A stretch of DNA of 64,000 bases from Ilex aquifolium (GCA_951799425.1 OX637397.1:14272564-14336563), one strand, 5' to 3'. Positions 25,070 to 36,888 are shown, counted from the first letter of the stretch. Program-made: numbers and translations. The notes: generated from the sequence alone by a model not told the origin.

Positions 25070-25990
25070 TGGCTGGCAAATGTCGACTTTACAGATTTGA
25101 ATAAAGCATGCCTGAAGGACTATTTTTCATTGCCTAGAATTGATATCCTGATTGACGCTACAACAGGATATGAGCTGCTCACCTTCATGGACGCGCTTCC
25201 TGGCTATAACCAGATAATGATGGACAAATTAGACCAAGAAAAAACCTCATTCATAATGAAAAGGAACGTACTGTTACAAGATCATGTTTTTCGATTTAAA
25301 GAATGCAAGAACGACCTATCAGAGGCTGGTTAACCAAGTGTCAAAAAGGTCATAGGAAACTCCATGGAAGTCTATGTAGATGACATGTTCATAAAAAACC
25401 TTTGAGCCATTGAGCACAATGAACACTTGAAAGGAACATTTAAGATGCTCAGAAGCTACAACATGAAGCTTAACCCAGCTAAGAGTGCATTCGGGGTTTC
25501 TTCGGGGAAGTTTTTCGGTTTCATGATCACCCAGAAGGGCATAAAGGCTAATTCAGAGAAAATCAAGGGGCTCCTTGATATGAGATCTCCTCGGAGCACA
25601 AAATAAGTATAGGTACTAGCAGGAAGGGTGGCGACTTTGAACAGGTTTATCTCCAGAGTTAGTGACAAATGCCTCTCCTTCTTTAAAATTCTGAGAAAAA
25701 ACATTCAAGTGGACCCCATAATGTGAAATTTCCTTTCAAGCTTTGAAGTAGTATATCAGAAATCCCCTACTCCTAATGAGGTCAGGAGAGGGGGAACTGT
25801 TGTATTTGTACCTTGCAATATCCTTAGAAGCAACAAGTGCGATGCTCGTCTGTAAACAAGATAAAGCCCAACATCTAGTTTACCGTGTAAGACGAACATT
25901 AAGAAGGGCAGATGTGAGGTATCCTATGGTGGAAAAAGTAGCCTTCATGTTGGTCATAGCATCCAGTAAGTTGAGGCCTTATTTTTAGCC
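25070..25990 (+). pseudogene. Gypsy reverse transcriptase and RNase H remnant
   Basis: FTDLNKACLKDYFSLPRID and FMDALPGYNQIMMD mark the fingers and palm of the reverse transcriptase; VYVDDMFIK near 25371-25397 is its catalytic YVDD box. KGIKANSEKIKGLLDM and the thumb follow, then RNase H-like LYLAISLEATSAMLV and DVRYPMVEKVAFMLV. The region between the palm blocks is shortened and stop codons interrupt the frame several times, so it is not functional. Confidence 0.9.
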
Positions 25991-26379
25991 GCATTCGAAA
26001 GTGCTGCTAATAGACATCCCTCTACAAAAAATCTTTCAAAAGCCCGAGTTGTCTGAAAGGTTGGCCAAATGGTCCATCGATCTTAGAGAATTCAACATTC
26101 AATATGTATCGCGAACCTATGTGAAGGTACATGGTCGCAGAACTCTCACATAGACTCGCTAGCACGACTGGCCTCTACACTTTTTGATAGCCTGACTAGG
26201 ACAATATCAGTAGAATTTTTGCCAAAACCTTGCAGTCACTGCTAGCCTTGCAAGAACCAAGCTAGATGGATGAAATATCAGCATATTTTTCGCACAAGAC
26301 TCCCTCGCAGGAAACCTAGGAAGCTTCGTAGAAAGACATCAAGGTATGTGGTCCTAGACTAGGTACTCTACAAAAAGGG

Positions 26380-27060
26380 ATTTTCGCTCCCATACCTAAT
26401 GTGCATAAATCCTGCTGAAACAGCTTATATGCTTGAGAAAGTACATGAAAGGGTGTGTGGAAACCACCCGAGGGGATATTCCTTAGCACAAAAAGTGCTT
26501 AGATAGGGCTACTTCTGGCCCACCATGAAGAAAGATGCACTAGGTTATGTACAGAAGTGTGAAAAATACCAAAATTTTATTGTAGCACTGAAATATCCCC
26601 CATAGAGGTCACACTTATAGAAAGCCCATGATTGTTTTCCCAATAGAGAATTGATATTGTGGAACCTCTTCTAATGGAAAAAGGGTAGAATAAGTTTGCA
26701 GTTGGTGTCATTGATTATTTCACTAAGTGGGCAGAGGCAGAGGCAGAGGCAGAGGCAGAGGTAGAGCCGCTGACAACAATTACCAAACAAAAGATACAAG
26801 GTTTTATATGGAAGTCAATTATTTGCAGGTTTGGCATCCCAGTGGTCATTATTAGTGACAACGACAAACAATTTGACAATGACAAGTTCAAAGGATTTTG
26901 TTCGAGCTCGGAATCTACAATCATTAATCTTCAAGAGGTCATTTGCAGGCAAATGGGCAAGCAAAGGTAACCATCCAAACCCTACTTAAAAGTATAAAGA
27001 CAAGATTAGAGCAATCCAAAGGACTATGGATAGAGCAGCTTCCAAGTATCCTATAGGCTT
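26380..27060 (+). pseudogene. Gypsy integrase remnant with in-frame hexanucleotide expansion
   Basis: The HHCC zinc-binding part is visible (MLEKVHERVCGNHPRG, then YFWPTMKKDALGYVQKCEKY), followed by the core with FAVGVIDYFTKWAEAE and FGIPVVIISDN. An in-frame (GGCAGA)n run, 26730-26766, expands the AE dipeptide in the middle of the core domain. Stops interrupt the frame. The integrase once joined element DNA to the chromosome; this copy cannot. Confidence 0.88.
26730..26766. repeat. (GGCAGA)n microsatellite in integrase
   Basis: About six GCAGAG units, ending in a GTAGAG variant. Other gypsy integrases have a single WAEAEPL-like block here, so the run is an expansion inside coding DNA. Confidence 0.9.
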
Positions 27061-27436
27061 ATAGGACTACCGTAAGAACACCCATCGAGGAGATCCCATT
27101 CTCCCTAGCCTTTGGCACTGAGGTAGTAATTCTAGTAGAAATTAGGATGGCCACCAATCGAACTAAGGAGTTCAACCCTACGCCGAACGACCGGTATCTA
27201 GCCAATAACTTGGATTGGCTAGAAGAAAAAAGCGAGGAATTCTTGATAAGAGTGGTAGCATAGCAAAGCAAAGTGTCCAAGTATGACCTCGGGAATTCTT
27301 GATAAATGACCTCGTCTTGAAGAAAGTGACCTTGACCACAAAGGATCCCAAAAAAAGAAAGCTAGGAGCAACGTGGGAGGGACCCTACTAGTTTGTAAAG
27401 ATCCTAAGACTAGGGACCTATCACTTGGAAACTCAA

Positions 27437-27453
27437 GGGGGGGGGGGGGGGGG
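27437..27453. repeat. 17-base poly-G tract
   Basis: An unbroken run of 17 G in the gypsy 3' coding remnant, near the end of the integrase-derived sequence. Confidence 0.9.
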
Positions 27454-27632
27454 TCAAACTTCCACACCCATGAAATGCGGAGCATCTTAAGAAGTTCTTT
27501 CATTAACCAGTTGGTGGTAGCCTAGTTAGTATGGATTTCAATTCCTATGTAGCTAGTATGTATTTCACAGTTTTCGTGATAAATAACGTTATGCACAACC
27601 ACCTCTATTATTAGAAGCATTCTTAGAATTCA

Positions 27633-28135
27633 GCTCTTAATCGAACTCGGATTGAGTTTAATAGACTAAACATAAACAAATGAGAACATTTTGTAGCTCT
27701 TAACTTAGTTCAGATTAGGTCTACTTGACTCAATAGAAGTAAATTAGAGCTTTCTAGCTCTTAGTTTAGCTTGGATTGGGTTTAATTGACTCAACATAAG
27801 CAAATTAAAGCTTTTACAGCTCTTAACTTATCTCGAATTAAGTCTAATTGACTTAACATAAGCAAATTAGAGCTTTTCAGTTCTTAGCTTAGCTCGGATT
27901 GGGTCTAATTGACTCAACATAAGCAAATTAGAGCTTTTGAAGCTCTTTACTTAACTCGAATTGAGTCTACTTGACTCAATAGAAGCAAATTAGAGTTTTA
28001 GCAGCTCTTAACTTAGCTCGAATTAGGTCTAATTGACTCAACAAAAGTAAATTAGAGCTTTTTAGCTCTTAGCATAGCTTGGATTAGGTTTATTTCACTC
28101 AACAAAAGCAAATTAGAGCTTTTGCAATTCTTATG
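27633..28135. repeat. Eight-unit ~62-bp tandem array 3' of gypsy pol
   Basis: Units begin AGCTCTTAACTTAGCTCG (or close variants) and contain TCTAATTGACTCAACATAAG and CAAATTAGAGCTTTT. Starts fall near 27633, 27695, 27757, 27819, 27881, 27943, 28006 and 28069. The units differ by several substitutions each. Tandem arrays between pol and the 3' LTR are known in TAT/Ogre-type gypsy elements. Confidence 0.9.
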
Positions 28136-28364
28136 TTGTCATCCGAATTATATAAAAATTTACGTTTTTGACCCATGCTTTAACGACTAATTACCGTTTT
28201 ACCCCTTTAATTAAGATTTTAATTTTTTCGAGTTGCACATGTCTTAACCCCCTTTAACCCATCATCCAAACACTCCCTAAAGGTTTTATGTGGCATACTG
28301 GAGGGTTCTCGCAATGAAAACAATGGAAGGGTATATATCAATCAACTAATCCACCTGAATCTAT
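28136..28364. other. Spacer between gypsy array and LINE
   Basis: No coding segment or RNA gene seen. It may include remains of the missing gypsy 3' region. Confidence 0.4.
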
Positions 28365-31290
28365 CTTCTTTTTTTTGTCAAGTAAGATGATGAGTTCTAT
28401 TAACCGAAAGGAGATATACAACTACATCTTTGAAAACTAACAAAGAGAGGGGCTAGAGGGATGTAAGTTCATCTAACAAGGTGCATAAAAACAACCATCA
28501 TAAGGCAAAAGTGGATCAACTATATTTAATTACAAAGATACAAAAGCACTCAAATTAAAGATAAAACAAAAGGAAACATATTTGGGCTTTCTTGGAGTAA
28601 CATCAGTAAGCATCACAATATTTAGAGCAATCTCGCACCACTGTCCATTTGGATATGACATGACAACTTCAAGGGGGCTCAAAAATTGAATTAGGGAGGG
28701 ACTATTGCCTTTGCAGTCATAGATTTGAAGGTATTTTTTCGTCATATGTACTTAGATGGAGCTTCTATCTTATGCACTCCACAATGTCTTTAAGCACAAT
28801 AGAAACATCCTTGTAAGAATTCCAAACGGTTCTTTGGTTTCTTTCAATTCATATATAGTAAACCAAGGTAGAAAGTGTTAATATGTTAATCATCTTCCCC
28901 ATATTCATCCCTCTAATACTGCTTGCAAACCATTGAACAATAGTCTGTAACCCTCCATTAGGCCATTGAACATTACATTTTAATTGATATACCCATCCAT
29001 AGCTTGTTGGTGAATGAGCAACAAAAGAAAAGATGATTATGATCTTCAACTTCCTCTCTACATAAAACATAATGTGTTAACCACAAAATGAAACAGAATC
29101 TGGGAACTATTCTAGGAAACCAAACAATCCTAGCCCACTCTTGTCGCTAACCCTTCATTCTAAACATTTCCCAAGAAGAACTAGAGGAAAAGAAGTGATT
29201 AGAACAAAGAAACCATTGAATAGTATCTTCCAGGCTAGGGCTTGGTCTCCAGTTAGTAGGGATTTCTCAAAATCTCCAACACTTCCTCACTTCTAGCATT
29301 TGGCCAAACATAATCTATGTTCCTGCTAATGCTACTAACCTGGCCTCCTTATCATGTCCTGATTCAATAATAAGGTATGACCTTATGGATTGGAGAATAG
29401 GGCAAAAAGGGGTGCCATGGATCCAATCACAAAAAATACTTTTCCCATTTCCCAATCTTTTATCTATGCTTTTATCACATTCTAGAGTTAATTAACAATT
29501 TCATCCCTATTCCAAGCTTCTAATCCCTTAATTCCCAAGCCCCTTCCATCTTTGGCAGAGAAACTGTTGACTAGGCCAATTTAGTACCATTGGATCTAAG
29601 ATCAGACCCAGACCATATAAGAATATTCTCATTAACCATTCTATTACTTCAACTACCCACTTTGGAAAGAGAAATATAGAGGACCAATAAACTTGGATGG
29701 AGAATTTATTAATTGAATGCTTCCTGCATAAGAGAGAAACTTGTTAGTCCACACTCTAATCTTGTAAGTGATCTTTTTAAACAAGGACTAGCAATTAGTA
29801 GTATTAAGCCTTGTTGTAATAAGGGGAAGCCCTAGCTATTTGACAAGTAACTCCCCCTCTTTAAACCACAGGAGTTGGAGGATATTTTTCTTGATATCAG
29901 GTTCCACTCCATAAAAAAAAAAACTTGGCTCATATTTGCACTCGGATTAAGACCTAAGAACTCCTAAAAAATTTGAAGTACCTCTCTGATGGCTCTAGTA
30001 GATTGGATTGTTCTATTACTAAATGCCATCACACTATCTACAAAACACAAATGTGAAATCTACTCTGTTATATCTCCAACATGAAACAGGATGCCCATTC
30101 TCTGAACACTTGCCCTCATCAAGCAACTTAAAGCTTCCATAACAAGTACAAACATGTAAGGGAGACATTAGGTCCCCTTGCCTCAACCCTTTTCTCCCTT
30201 GGAAGTATCCATTAGCTCACCATTGATGCTAATGTAGTACATAGGGGTTGTTATACATGATTCTACTCATTCAGTAATCTGTAAGGAACTCCCATTTGGC
30301 TCATCACTTCCAACACAAACTCCCATCTAACAAAGTCATAATTTTTGGGCAATCCTTGTAATAGCAAAATATTATCATAAATCCTCCTCTTTTTAACAAA
30401 AGCAGTTTGTGACATATCAATAAGTAGAGGCAGGGCAACTTGGATCCTATTTGCTATGATTTTCAAGATACACCTATATAGTGTATTACAAAAAGAGATT
30501 GGTCTGTAATCAACTAGGGAAGCTATATTAGAGACCATTCAGATTAAGGCAATGATAGTTGAACTAGGCTCCCGTAGCATTCTACCACTTCTAAAAAATG
30601 AAAGTATTGCACCTGTAATCTCTTCTCCAATAATAGGTCAAGCTTTCTAGAAGAAATTAGATGTAAATCCATCAGGTCTAGGGGATTTTTCATCTTTTAA
30701 AGAGAGCATGGTTAGTCCGATCTCTTCTTTAGAAACAATTTGTCCTAGAACAATTGTCTGATCCTCTGAAATTTTGTTTGAGATATAATGTCCAATCCAT
30801 TGCATTTGGACAACTAGTTCTGGAGGAGGAGTCCCAAGAAGGTTCTTGAAGTAATAGAAAATTTCTCTTTTTACCTTTTCAAGTTCATTAATCTTATATC
30901 CATTCTCCTTCTCAATTGTTGTTGTTAGGATCATGTTTGAAATTTGCTAATTTTGTAGTGTCTTTTTGTAAATCTCAACTATTTCATGGTCATGATGCAA
31001 TAAAGTTGAAGATCTAAAAGTATCAATGGAACGAAGGATATCGTTCTTCAAGCAATATCAAATGACCCTCCATATGTACTTTGTTGCTTAGGGCAAAGAT
31101 AAATGGTCTAAGAGACTTAAGAACCCTTGTTTTAATTGTCAGACTTAGGATGATTAGAGCTAAAATGAAATCACTGATCAATCCGAGTATGACTCCTAGG
31201 GATTTTCAAAGAAACATTTTTCTAAATCTTCATGCATTTTGGAAACATACTTTGCGATATAATCGAACCCTACTTGAGTAACACCTTTTA
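28365..31290 (-). mobile_element. Decayed LINE retrotransposon (minus strand)
   Basis: Read on the minus strand, 30934-30647 gives the block before the reverse transcriptase (SKEEIGLTMLSLKDEKSPRPDG). Then 30538-30263 gives DYRPISFCNTLYRCILKIIANRIQ and TAFVKKRRIYDNILL. Around 30045-29990 is SHLCFVDSVMAFSN, the decayed FADD catalytic box. After it come FLGLNPSANMSQVFF and WTNKFLSYAGSIQLINS. A zinc-binding tail remnant lies at 29070-28849. The T run at 28373-28380 is the poly(A) end. Stops and frameshifts are frequent. The 5' limit is approximate. Confidence 0.87.
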
Positions 31291-31299
31291 CTGCTCAAG

Positions 31300-32162
31300 A
31301 GGGCAAGTTTTTTTTTCTTAATTTTAGGCTTAAAAATTAGTAGAGACCGCTCTATGTTCGCTAAATTTCACTAGAGCGGTCTCCGAATACTTAGGGATAA
31401 AATCAAGAAAGATTGAATGAGACCAGTCTCTGGGTTGCTCTCAAGACGCTTGAGCGGTCCCTGCTCAACTTCTATGGTTTGAATTCTTTTTCATTCTAGT
31501 AGCCACCAACCTCTCACTGCTTGAGCGGCCGTTCGTGAATTTATGTTTTCTTGGTCCCCAAGATAGACCCTATTTCGAGCCTAGAAATAGAGCGAGCCTT
31601 CTCAAGTTAGAGTATCTTTCATGTGAGCTTATTTCTTGCCTCTAAACCTTGAGAGATAATTGAGCTACCCTAGATCCCTAAATATAAAGGCTAACCCAAC
31701 TTGATTTTTCTCATCCAAATTCACACTTTGGTGAAGAAGATATTGATTGAGTGTTCTAACCAAGCCCAATTGAAGAGTGTGCATGCCGATGATCTTAGCA
31801 AAGAAGATTGCTCAAGGCTCAAATGAACTGTGCAGCGGAGAGTTTAAGTGAAGCTATCCACAACATCGGTTGTGCATTCGGTGGATAGATCTATTGGAGA
31901 AAATGAGCATCTAATTATAGAATTGGTTGATGTATAAGACTCGAGTACTTGTAGATTGACCATAGGATAGTGGATTAGGCTTTGGTGAACATTGAGTGAT
32001 TCCCCATGATTTTTTCTTGAGAAGGGTTTCCGCATCAACAAATCACTTGTGTTCATTATTGTTATCTTTGTATACACTTATGATTTGTAGCACACACGGA
32101 AACTATATATTTGTTGATAGGTAACACACATGGGCACTTGTGATTTATAGCACACATGGGCA
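31300..32162. mobile_element. LTR-like segment, left half, split by the CACTA element
   Basis: This block holds repeated GAGCGGT words and several hundred bases typical of a copia LTR. Its continuation appears to be 42011-42270 beyond the CACTA insertion, which contains AACCTATTTACCCTCTCTAGG, similar to the CTATTCACCCCCTCTAGG word common at plant copia LTR ends. The assignment rests on these words only. Confidence 0.4.
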
Positions 32163-32179
32163 CACTACAACAAAAATCG

Positions 32180-32770
32180 TTTTTTGCGACGATTTTTTTC
32201 GTCGCTAAATTAAAAAAAATCGTCGCAAATTATTTTTTGCGACGTTTTTTTTTCGTCGCGTGTTCGTCGCAATAGCCTCGTCGCAGAAAGTATTTTGCGA
32301 CGCAAATTTATTTTCATCGCAAAAAAAAATTATTTGCGACGAAAAAAAAACGTCGCCAAAAGTTATAAAAACGTAGCTAAAATCTGTTCCACCACCGTAA
32401 AAAAATAAAAAAAATTAATTAATTAATTTTTCGCGACGTAAAAAAATCGTCGCAAATACATTTTTCATAAATAAAAAATTTAAAAAAAAATTAATTAATT
32501 TTTCGCGACGTAAAAAAATCGTCGCAAATAAATTTTTACATAAATAAAAAATTTTAAAAATAATAATTAAATTTATTTTTCGCGACGTAAAAAAATCGTC
32601 GCAAATATATTTTTCTTAAATTAAAAATTTAAATAATAAAAAATTGATTAATTTTTAGCGACGTAAAAAAAACGTCGCAAATATATTTGTACATGAATAA
32701 AAAATTTAAAAAATAATAATTTAATTAATTTTAGCGACGTAAAAAAATCGTCGCAAATAAGTTTTTAAAT
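32180..32770. repeat. Left sub-terminal CACTA hairpin array
   Basis: At least seven copies of a GCGACGTAAAAAAATCGTCGC hairpin, spaced about 70-100 bp apart by AT-rich spacer (TACATAAATAAAAAATTT). Each repeat is its own inverted pair. Such clusters bind the CACTA regulatory protein in related elements. Confidence 0.9.
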
Positions 32771-33061
32771 AAAAAATAATTAATTAAACAGGAGTGTGGC
32801 TGAGTACACAGCTGCATTTGAGCTATGAAATAGGAGCCGCAAAAAAAATTTGATTTCATCCATATTGAGTTACAATCACACCATTCAAATATTTAATAAG
32901 ACTAAGAAAAGGAAAATTTTATTGATAAAAGAAACAATTACAAGAATCAAAGATCAAATTTTTTTGACATAATACAAGAAATGGCTTTAATCCTTCAAGA
33001 TGATTAAAATCATTTTTAACTACTTTCTGATCTTCACATTCAGCTCCTGGAATCTGTCCAG

Positions 33062-33280
33062 CTACTGAGCATGCTGTTCAGTACCTTTGCACCAGACAAA
33101 TTCTGGCAGACACTTGGTAGACTTCAAAATGCACAGGCTGCAAGCATCTCCAATGCACAACATCACCCTGGCATCATCCCAGCAGCTATCCTCAAACCCT
33201 TCACAGCAGTGTTGCAGAAACGCAGCAGATGCAGCCCCATTAAACTGCCTGCTCCATTCAATATACCTCCTGAACTGATT
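33062..33280 (-). pseudogene. Unidentified Cys-rich exon-like frame in CACTA
   Basis: Following a TTTTAGCAG splice-acceptor-like site, the minus strand stays open for 72 codons to a TAG. It includes RRYIEWSRQFNGAASAAF, DSCWDDARVMLCIGDACSLC and STKCLPEFVWCKGTEQ. The composition (seven Cys, several Trp) looks like real protein. I do not recognise the family. It could be the terminal exon of the captured chimera or a fragment of a further gene; it does not match the expected end of SEC24. Confidence 0.45.
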
Positions 33281-33566
33281 CTGCTAAAACACATCCAGCT
33301 GCAAGCAGTACTCCACAGACAGAAACCAAAGGTCATTACAACGGCAAGGTACCCTTAATCAAAGGTCCGAGACAACCACAAGTCAAGCAACACTTGTGTC
33401 CATACCCACCTGCACCATTACCACAATCATTATCATCATTTGTCCAAATGCAAGATAGGAAACTTATGGTTATTCAAACAATACTAAATACAATTCAAAA
33501 TGAAAACAACAGGATTAAATGAAGCCGAATAACCTTACATGTAAAAACTTGGTATTCATCACTAAC

Positions 33567-34715
33567 CTGATGGATCTCCTTTCTTGCACAACTTTAAGCT
33601 GAAACAAAAACAAGAAAGCAAACGATATATGCTGAGCAACCGCAAATTAAAGAAAACATATAAATGAAAAGTACGCAAGAATTCTCTTCAAGAATAATAC
33701 ACTCCCGCAAACATCAGTCATACCGGAGGTAGCAACATCTTTGTCGCCGTATCTCATTTATGACATCATTTAACTTCTTTGACAACGGATTGTCATATTG
33801 CTGCAATTCAAACTGGCAGGCAAAAAAACGAGTTACAAGATTACAAGCTGAACAGAAGGGTAGCTATCCCAGAAAAAAATCATTTAACTGATCAATGCAA
33901 AATTCATAGAAGTTCACGTATCATTGATCAAAATGAAGGATAAACTACAACTGAGCACTCCAAGAAGAGTTGAAACTCTTTTGCAGTTCTTTACAAGAAT
34001 GAGACAAGATCTTACTAATAATGATTCTGCCATTAAGAAAACAAAAAATGACATGTGCAACAAACAGACAAAGTCATAGTAAACAAAAAATTGACATGAA
34101 GATTAGGATGTTGAATCTGGACCACAATCATTCAATGTCAGACTGAGAAAAGCCTTCTTGTAAAGAAAATGGCAAGACAAGAATTTAAAGTAGACTTTTA
34201 AATTTATCAATCCTTCAAGGTTGGGACAGCCAGCTCGTTTGAGGTCAGCCACTTGTACAAATATTGTCAAAGGCTTAAGTTTGTACCCAGTATTACTCTC
34301 CATCTAATGGGGATCACACTGGGGGATAGTTTTGAGTTTTTAAACCACAAATCAAGCATCAAGATTCAAGTTTGGATGCTCAAAAACATAGCGATCGATA
34401 ATTTGAAAGCATGTTGTTCCTAGACGAGAATTAAAGATGTCAAAAGTCTTCAATTGCATGCCACAGGAAAAAAGAAGGGAAATGGGGGAGGGGGGGAAGA
34501 AGATGAAAAGGAAAGAAACAGAAACACAGTATTACCTGAGTTGGAATTTCATCAAATGACGAAATGCCTAATAATTGCTGCATAATTTCAGAATCAACAG
34601 AGTTACCAATATAAATTAAGCAATCCACGCCATTCTCAAGAAGATATATCCCGTCATCATTCACATGTTCACTAGAAGGTGGAATATCAGGAGGAATGAC
34701 AGATCCATCCATCTC
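33567..34715 (-). pseudogene. Captured SEC24 fragment (three exons of the C-terminal gelsolin-like region)
   Basis: SEC24 is the cargo-binding subunit of the COPII coat at ER exit sites. Three minus-strand exons are visible: 34715-34536 (60 codons; DDGIYLLENGVDCLIYIGN, then QQLLGISSFDEIPTQ), 33812-33724 (LQQYDNPLSKKLNDVINEI, then RRQRCCYLR) and 33598-33567 (LKLCKKGDPS). All have GT-AG borders and the phases fit (0, then 2, then 1). The order matches intact plant SEC24, which is about 1000 residues, so only roughly a tenth is present. The last SEC24 exon (the YMVEDK-type end) is not seen. Introns are retained, so the copy is genomic and not retroposed. It lies in the CACTA element and cannot give a COPII subunit. 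Confidence 0.87.
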
Positions 34716-35366
34716 CTGTCATTTAGCAATAAAATGCCAATGATGTAAGGAGCATATTAGGAATCATAGCTGCAGACCAATACAGTGCACAAAATTACGA
34801 TACGTTTTTAATAGAATTATTGACTGTTTTTCCACCAAAAGAAGCATATGTAAGCTCACAATCATTTAATTATCTAATTTCAAGTTGACACCCATTAATC
34901 TGGCACAAGGATTCCGCCATGTCAATTTACCTGATAGCAGAAAGTCAATAAAGAGTACAAGGTGCAAATGGGATGAACTATGCGTAATAGCTCTAATGAA
35001 AAGGAAATCAACCAAAAAAAGAAGAAGCTGTGTGTACATGCTAATGCTAACTGATATTAGCGGGTATAATTATTAAGAAAAACAGGAAAGAAAGAAAAAA
35101 AAGCAGAGAAAAGAGAAACAAGATTATCAGCCACGCAATGGGCATGAATCATGAGCTTTAGCATCATGTATAAACAAAGGCATCCAGAAGAAGAATATCA
35201 AGAATCTGCCCCTGAAAAATATGAAAACACACACTGCCCCAAACTCCTACATCTATAAGCACACACATGCACAAGTGCCCGTGCACAAATAGCTGCGTAC
35301 ATACACACAAAAGTGGGGCAAGCACAACATATGGAGACAGAGAAAGTAAAGAAAAAAACTAGTCAC

Positions 35367-35438
35367 CAATCCATAGCCGGTAGCTTCAGTTCGAAGGCTG
35401 GCACCAGACCAGTTTACTCTTGGCCCTGTAAAACTGCC
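35367..35438 (-). pseudogene. Captured glutamate dehydrogenase (NADP-type) exon
   Basis: A 72-bp minus-strand segment between an AG acceptor and a GT donor reads GSFTGPRVNWSGASLRTEAT followed by GYGL. This matches the conserved stretch just before the nucleotide-binding domain of hexameric NADP-type glutamate dehydrogenases (…GPR..W.GS.LRTEATGYG…). That enzyme interconverts glutamate and 2-oxoglutarate. Both borders are phase 0, so the exon can be included without shifting frame. Only 24 residues are present, so the call rests on one motif. Confidence 0.72.
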
Positions 35439-36017
35439 CTGCATAAGTAAGGGATAAATATGAAAAGACAAGGAAATATCACAGAAATTACACTTCCAAA
35501 TAGAGTTTATATCATAAGTAACTTCTTTTAACTTTATCTTAATAAGTACCTAAGCATCACATGAGCATAAGAACAAAATTTCCCCATAAGTCAAGCACCA
35601 ACCAAAAGGAATAAATCATCAAACATTTCCAAAAGGAATACATGACAAAACAATGGTTAAAATCCAGAATTCAACTTATAACAACTCAACAAAGCCTGGT
35701 CCAACTATTTGTGGTTTAAATCACGAATTTTATGCCTATAATATTGACCATATAACCATAAAAATTCATTTGGTGTGGACAAGCACACTTAGTTAACAAA
35801 ATTTCCATATACTTGAATTTTCATTGCATCATTATATAACAAGAACTCTGCAAAACAGCTCAGGTGTAGACTAAGCTATTGAAATCAAAAAGCTCTTCAT
35901 ACAAAGCATATGAAGTTATAAGTTATATGCATGAAAGCAAAAAGACTATATTACTTATATATGGCTATGGATCTTATAGTATAAAATGCCATGAAAGCTT
36001 GAGTGTTGCATTTATTT

Positions 36018-36600
36018 TTGTTTTATTTTTTTTTTTTAAACCCCAAGGTGGGGAAATATATAGCAGAAAATCCAATATTACAAGAAGCAAGAGGCAGAGC
36101 CTTAACAAAAAAGGAAAGAAACCAGCTGAAGGATCAGCTGGAAAAACATTTAATCCAGCTGAGAGTCCAGCTGAGAGCTTGAACAAGGACCAAAAGCCCA
36201 GTTGAAGGTCCCAAGGCGTGAGGAGCAGGAGGAGCCAGTCTTCCAACACCAAAGCTATGGGCTGAGCAGAGAGGGCAGCTGGGAGAGCCTCCAAAATTAA
36301 ATGAGCAATGAGCAGGGAATTAAAACAGTGAATTAAAAGGCATCCACCATGAGAAGAGATCCAACAATCCAGATAGGGCATAAGGTCTGCATCAGAACAG
36401 AAGGGAAGCTGGCACAGAAGACGAAGAGACAGAACGGCAGGAATATTGGAACTGATACACTGAACAGAAAAGGAAGAGACCAAGGCCAAAGACAGTGTAT
36501 CCAGAGGGTATAAAAAGAGCCCAACGTATGAGAGAAACAAAACCAGAGGGTATAAAAAGAGCCCAACTGATACAAGGGCATTTGCTTGGAACTTTGTAGC
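36018..36600 (-). mobile_element. Probable LINE 3' end inserted in CACTA
   Basis: A T run at 36027-36038, followed by AAACCCCAAGGTGGGGAAAT, looks like the poly(A) end of a minus-strand retroposon; the AT-rich stretch just before it is T-rich too. A 188-codon open frame covers the region on the minus strand but consists of Leu- and Ser-rich low-complexity sequence and matches no family. An internal CCAGAGGGTATAAAAAGAGC word is repeated about 46 bp apart near 36500 and 36545. A possible 6-bp duplication (GCATTT) at its edges is too short to rely on. Confidence 0.5.
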
Positions 36601-36837
36601 AACCTGTTATGTAAAAGGAATAAACTAGTGCCAATTTTATTTTAATATCACCTGCAGCTATTCGATATTGCTACTAAAAGATGCTAACATTTCATCAAAC
36701 TTCACAATTATGTAAAGACAAAAGGAAAGAGCCTCACGAAGAAAACTTTCCTAGTTGTACTCATTCTAAGTTTCCCTGAAAAAATTTTATATTGAAACAG
36801 GCTGATCCAAACCATTTGTAATTCTAAATTAACTTAC

Positions 36838-36888
36838 TGTGTACAGAAGATTTCCAACCGTACGATCACATCCATCAGTTACAGCTGC
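36838..36888 (-). pseudogene. Unidentified 51-bp phase-0 exon in CACTA
   Basis: Minus-strand segment with a TTTTCAG acceptor and a GTAAGT donor, reading AAVTDGCDRTVGNLLYT. Both ends are phase 0. It sits between the captured CAP-H exons and the glutamate dehydrogenase exon. I do not recognise the source gene; it is clearly not the CAP-H exon that should follow (which starts ASCTLEAG in relatives, from memory). Confidence 0.5.

Larger units (their letters stand above)
22440..28140 (+). mobile_element. Decayed Ty3/gypsy retrotransposon, TAT/Ogre-like
   Basis: Gag, protease, reverse transcriptase, RNase H and integrase remnants occur in gypsy order on the plus strand, broken by many stops and frameshifts. 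Upstream is LTR-like DNA with a TATA-type CCTATAAAAAGACC near 22478 and, at about 22693, the word TTGGCGGCGTTTGTGG. That resembles TTGGCGCCGTCTGTGGG, a sequence common just after the 5' LTR in TAT/Ogre-type elements. A tandem array follows integrase, as in that lineage. No intact 3' LTR was found, so the element is truncated or rearranged. It cannot encode functional protein. Confidence 0.88.

Noticed and set aside
33071-33358. 95-codon plus-strand open frame
   Set aside because: It is antisense to the exon-like minus-strand frame at 33062-33280 and has no recognisable motif.
35974-36540. 188-codon minus-strand open frame inside the CACTA element
   Set aside because: It is Leu/Ser-rich low-complexity sequence next to a retroposon poly(A)-like end, includes an internal 46-bp repeat, and shows no domain. 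I treat it as LINE-derived non-coding sequence.
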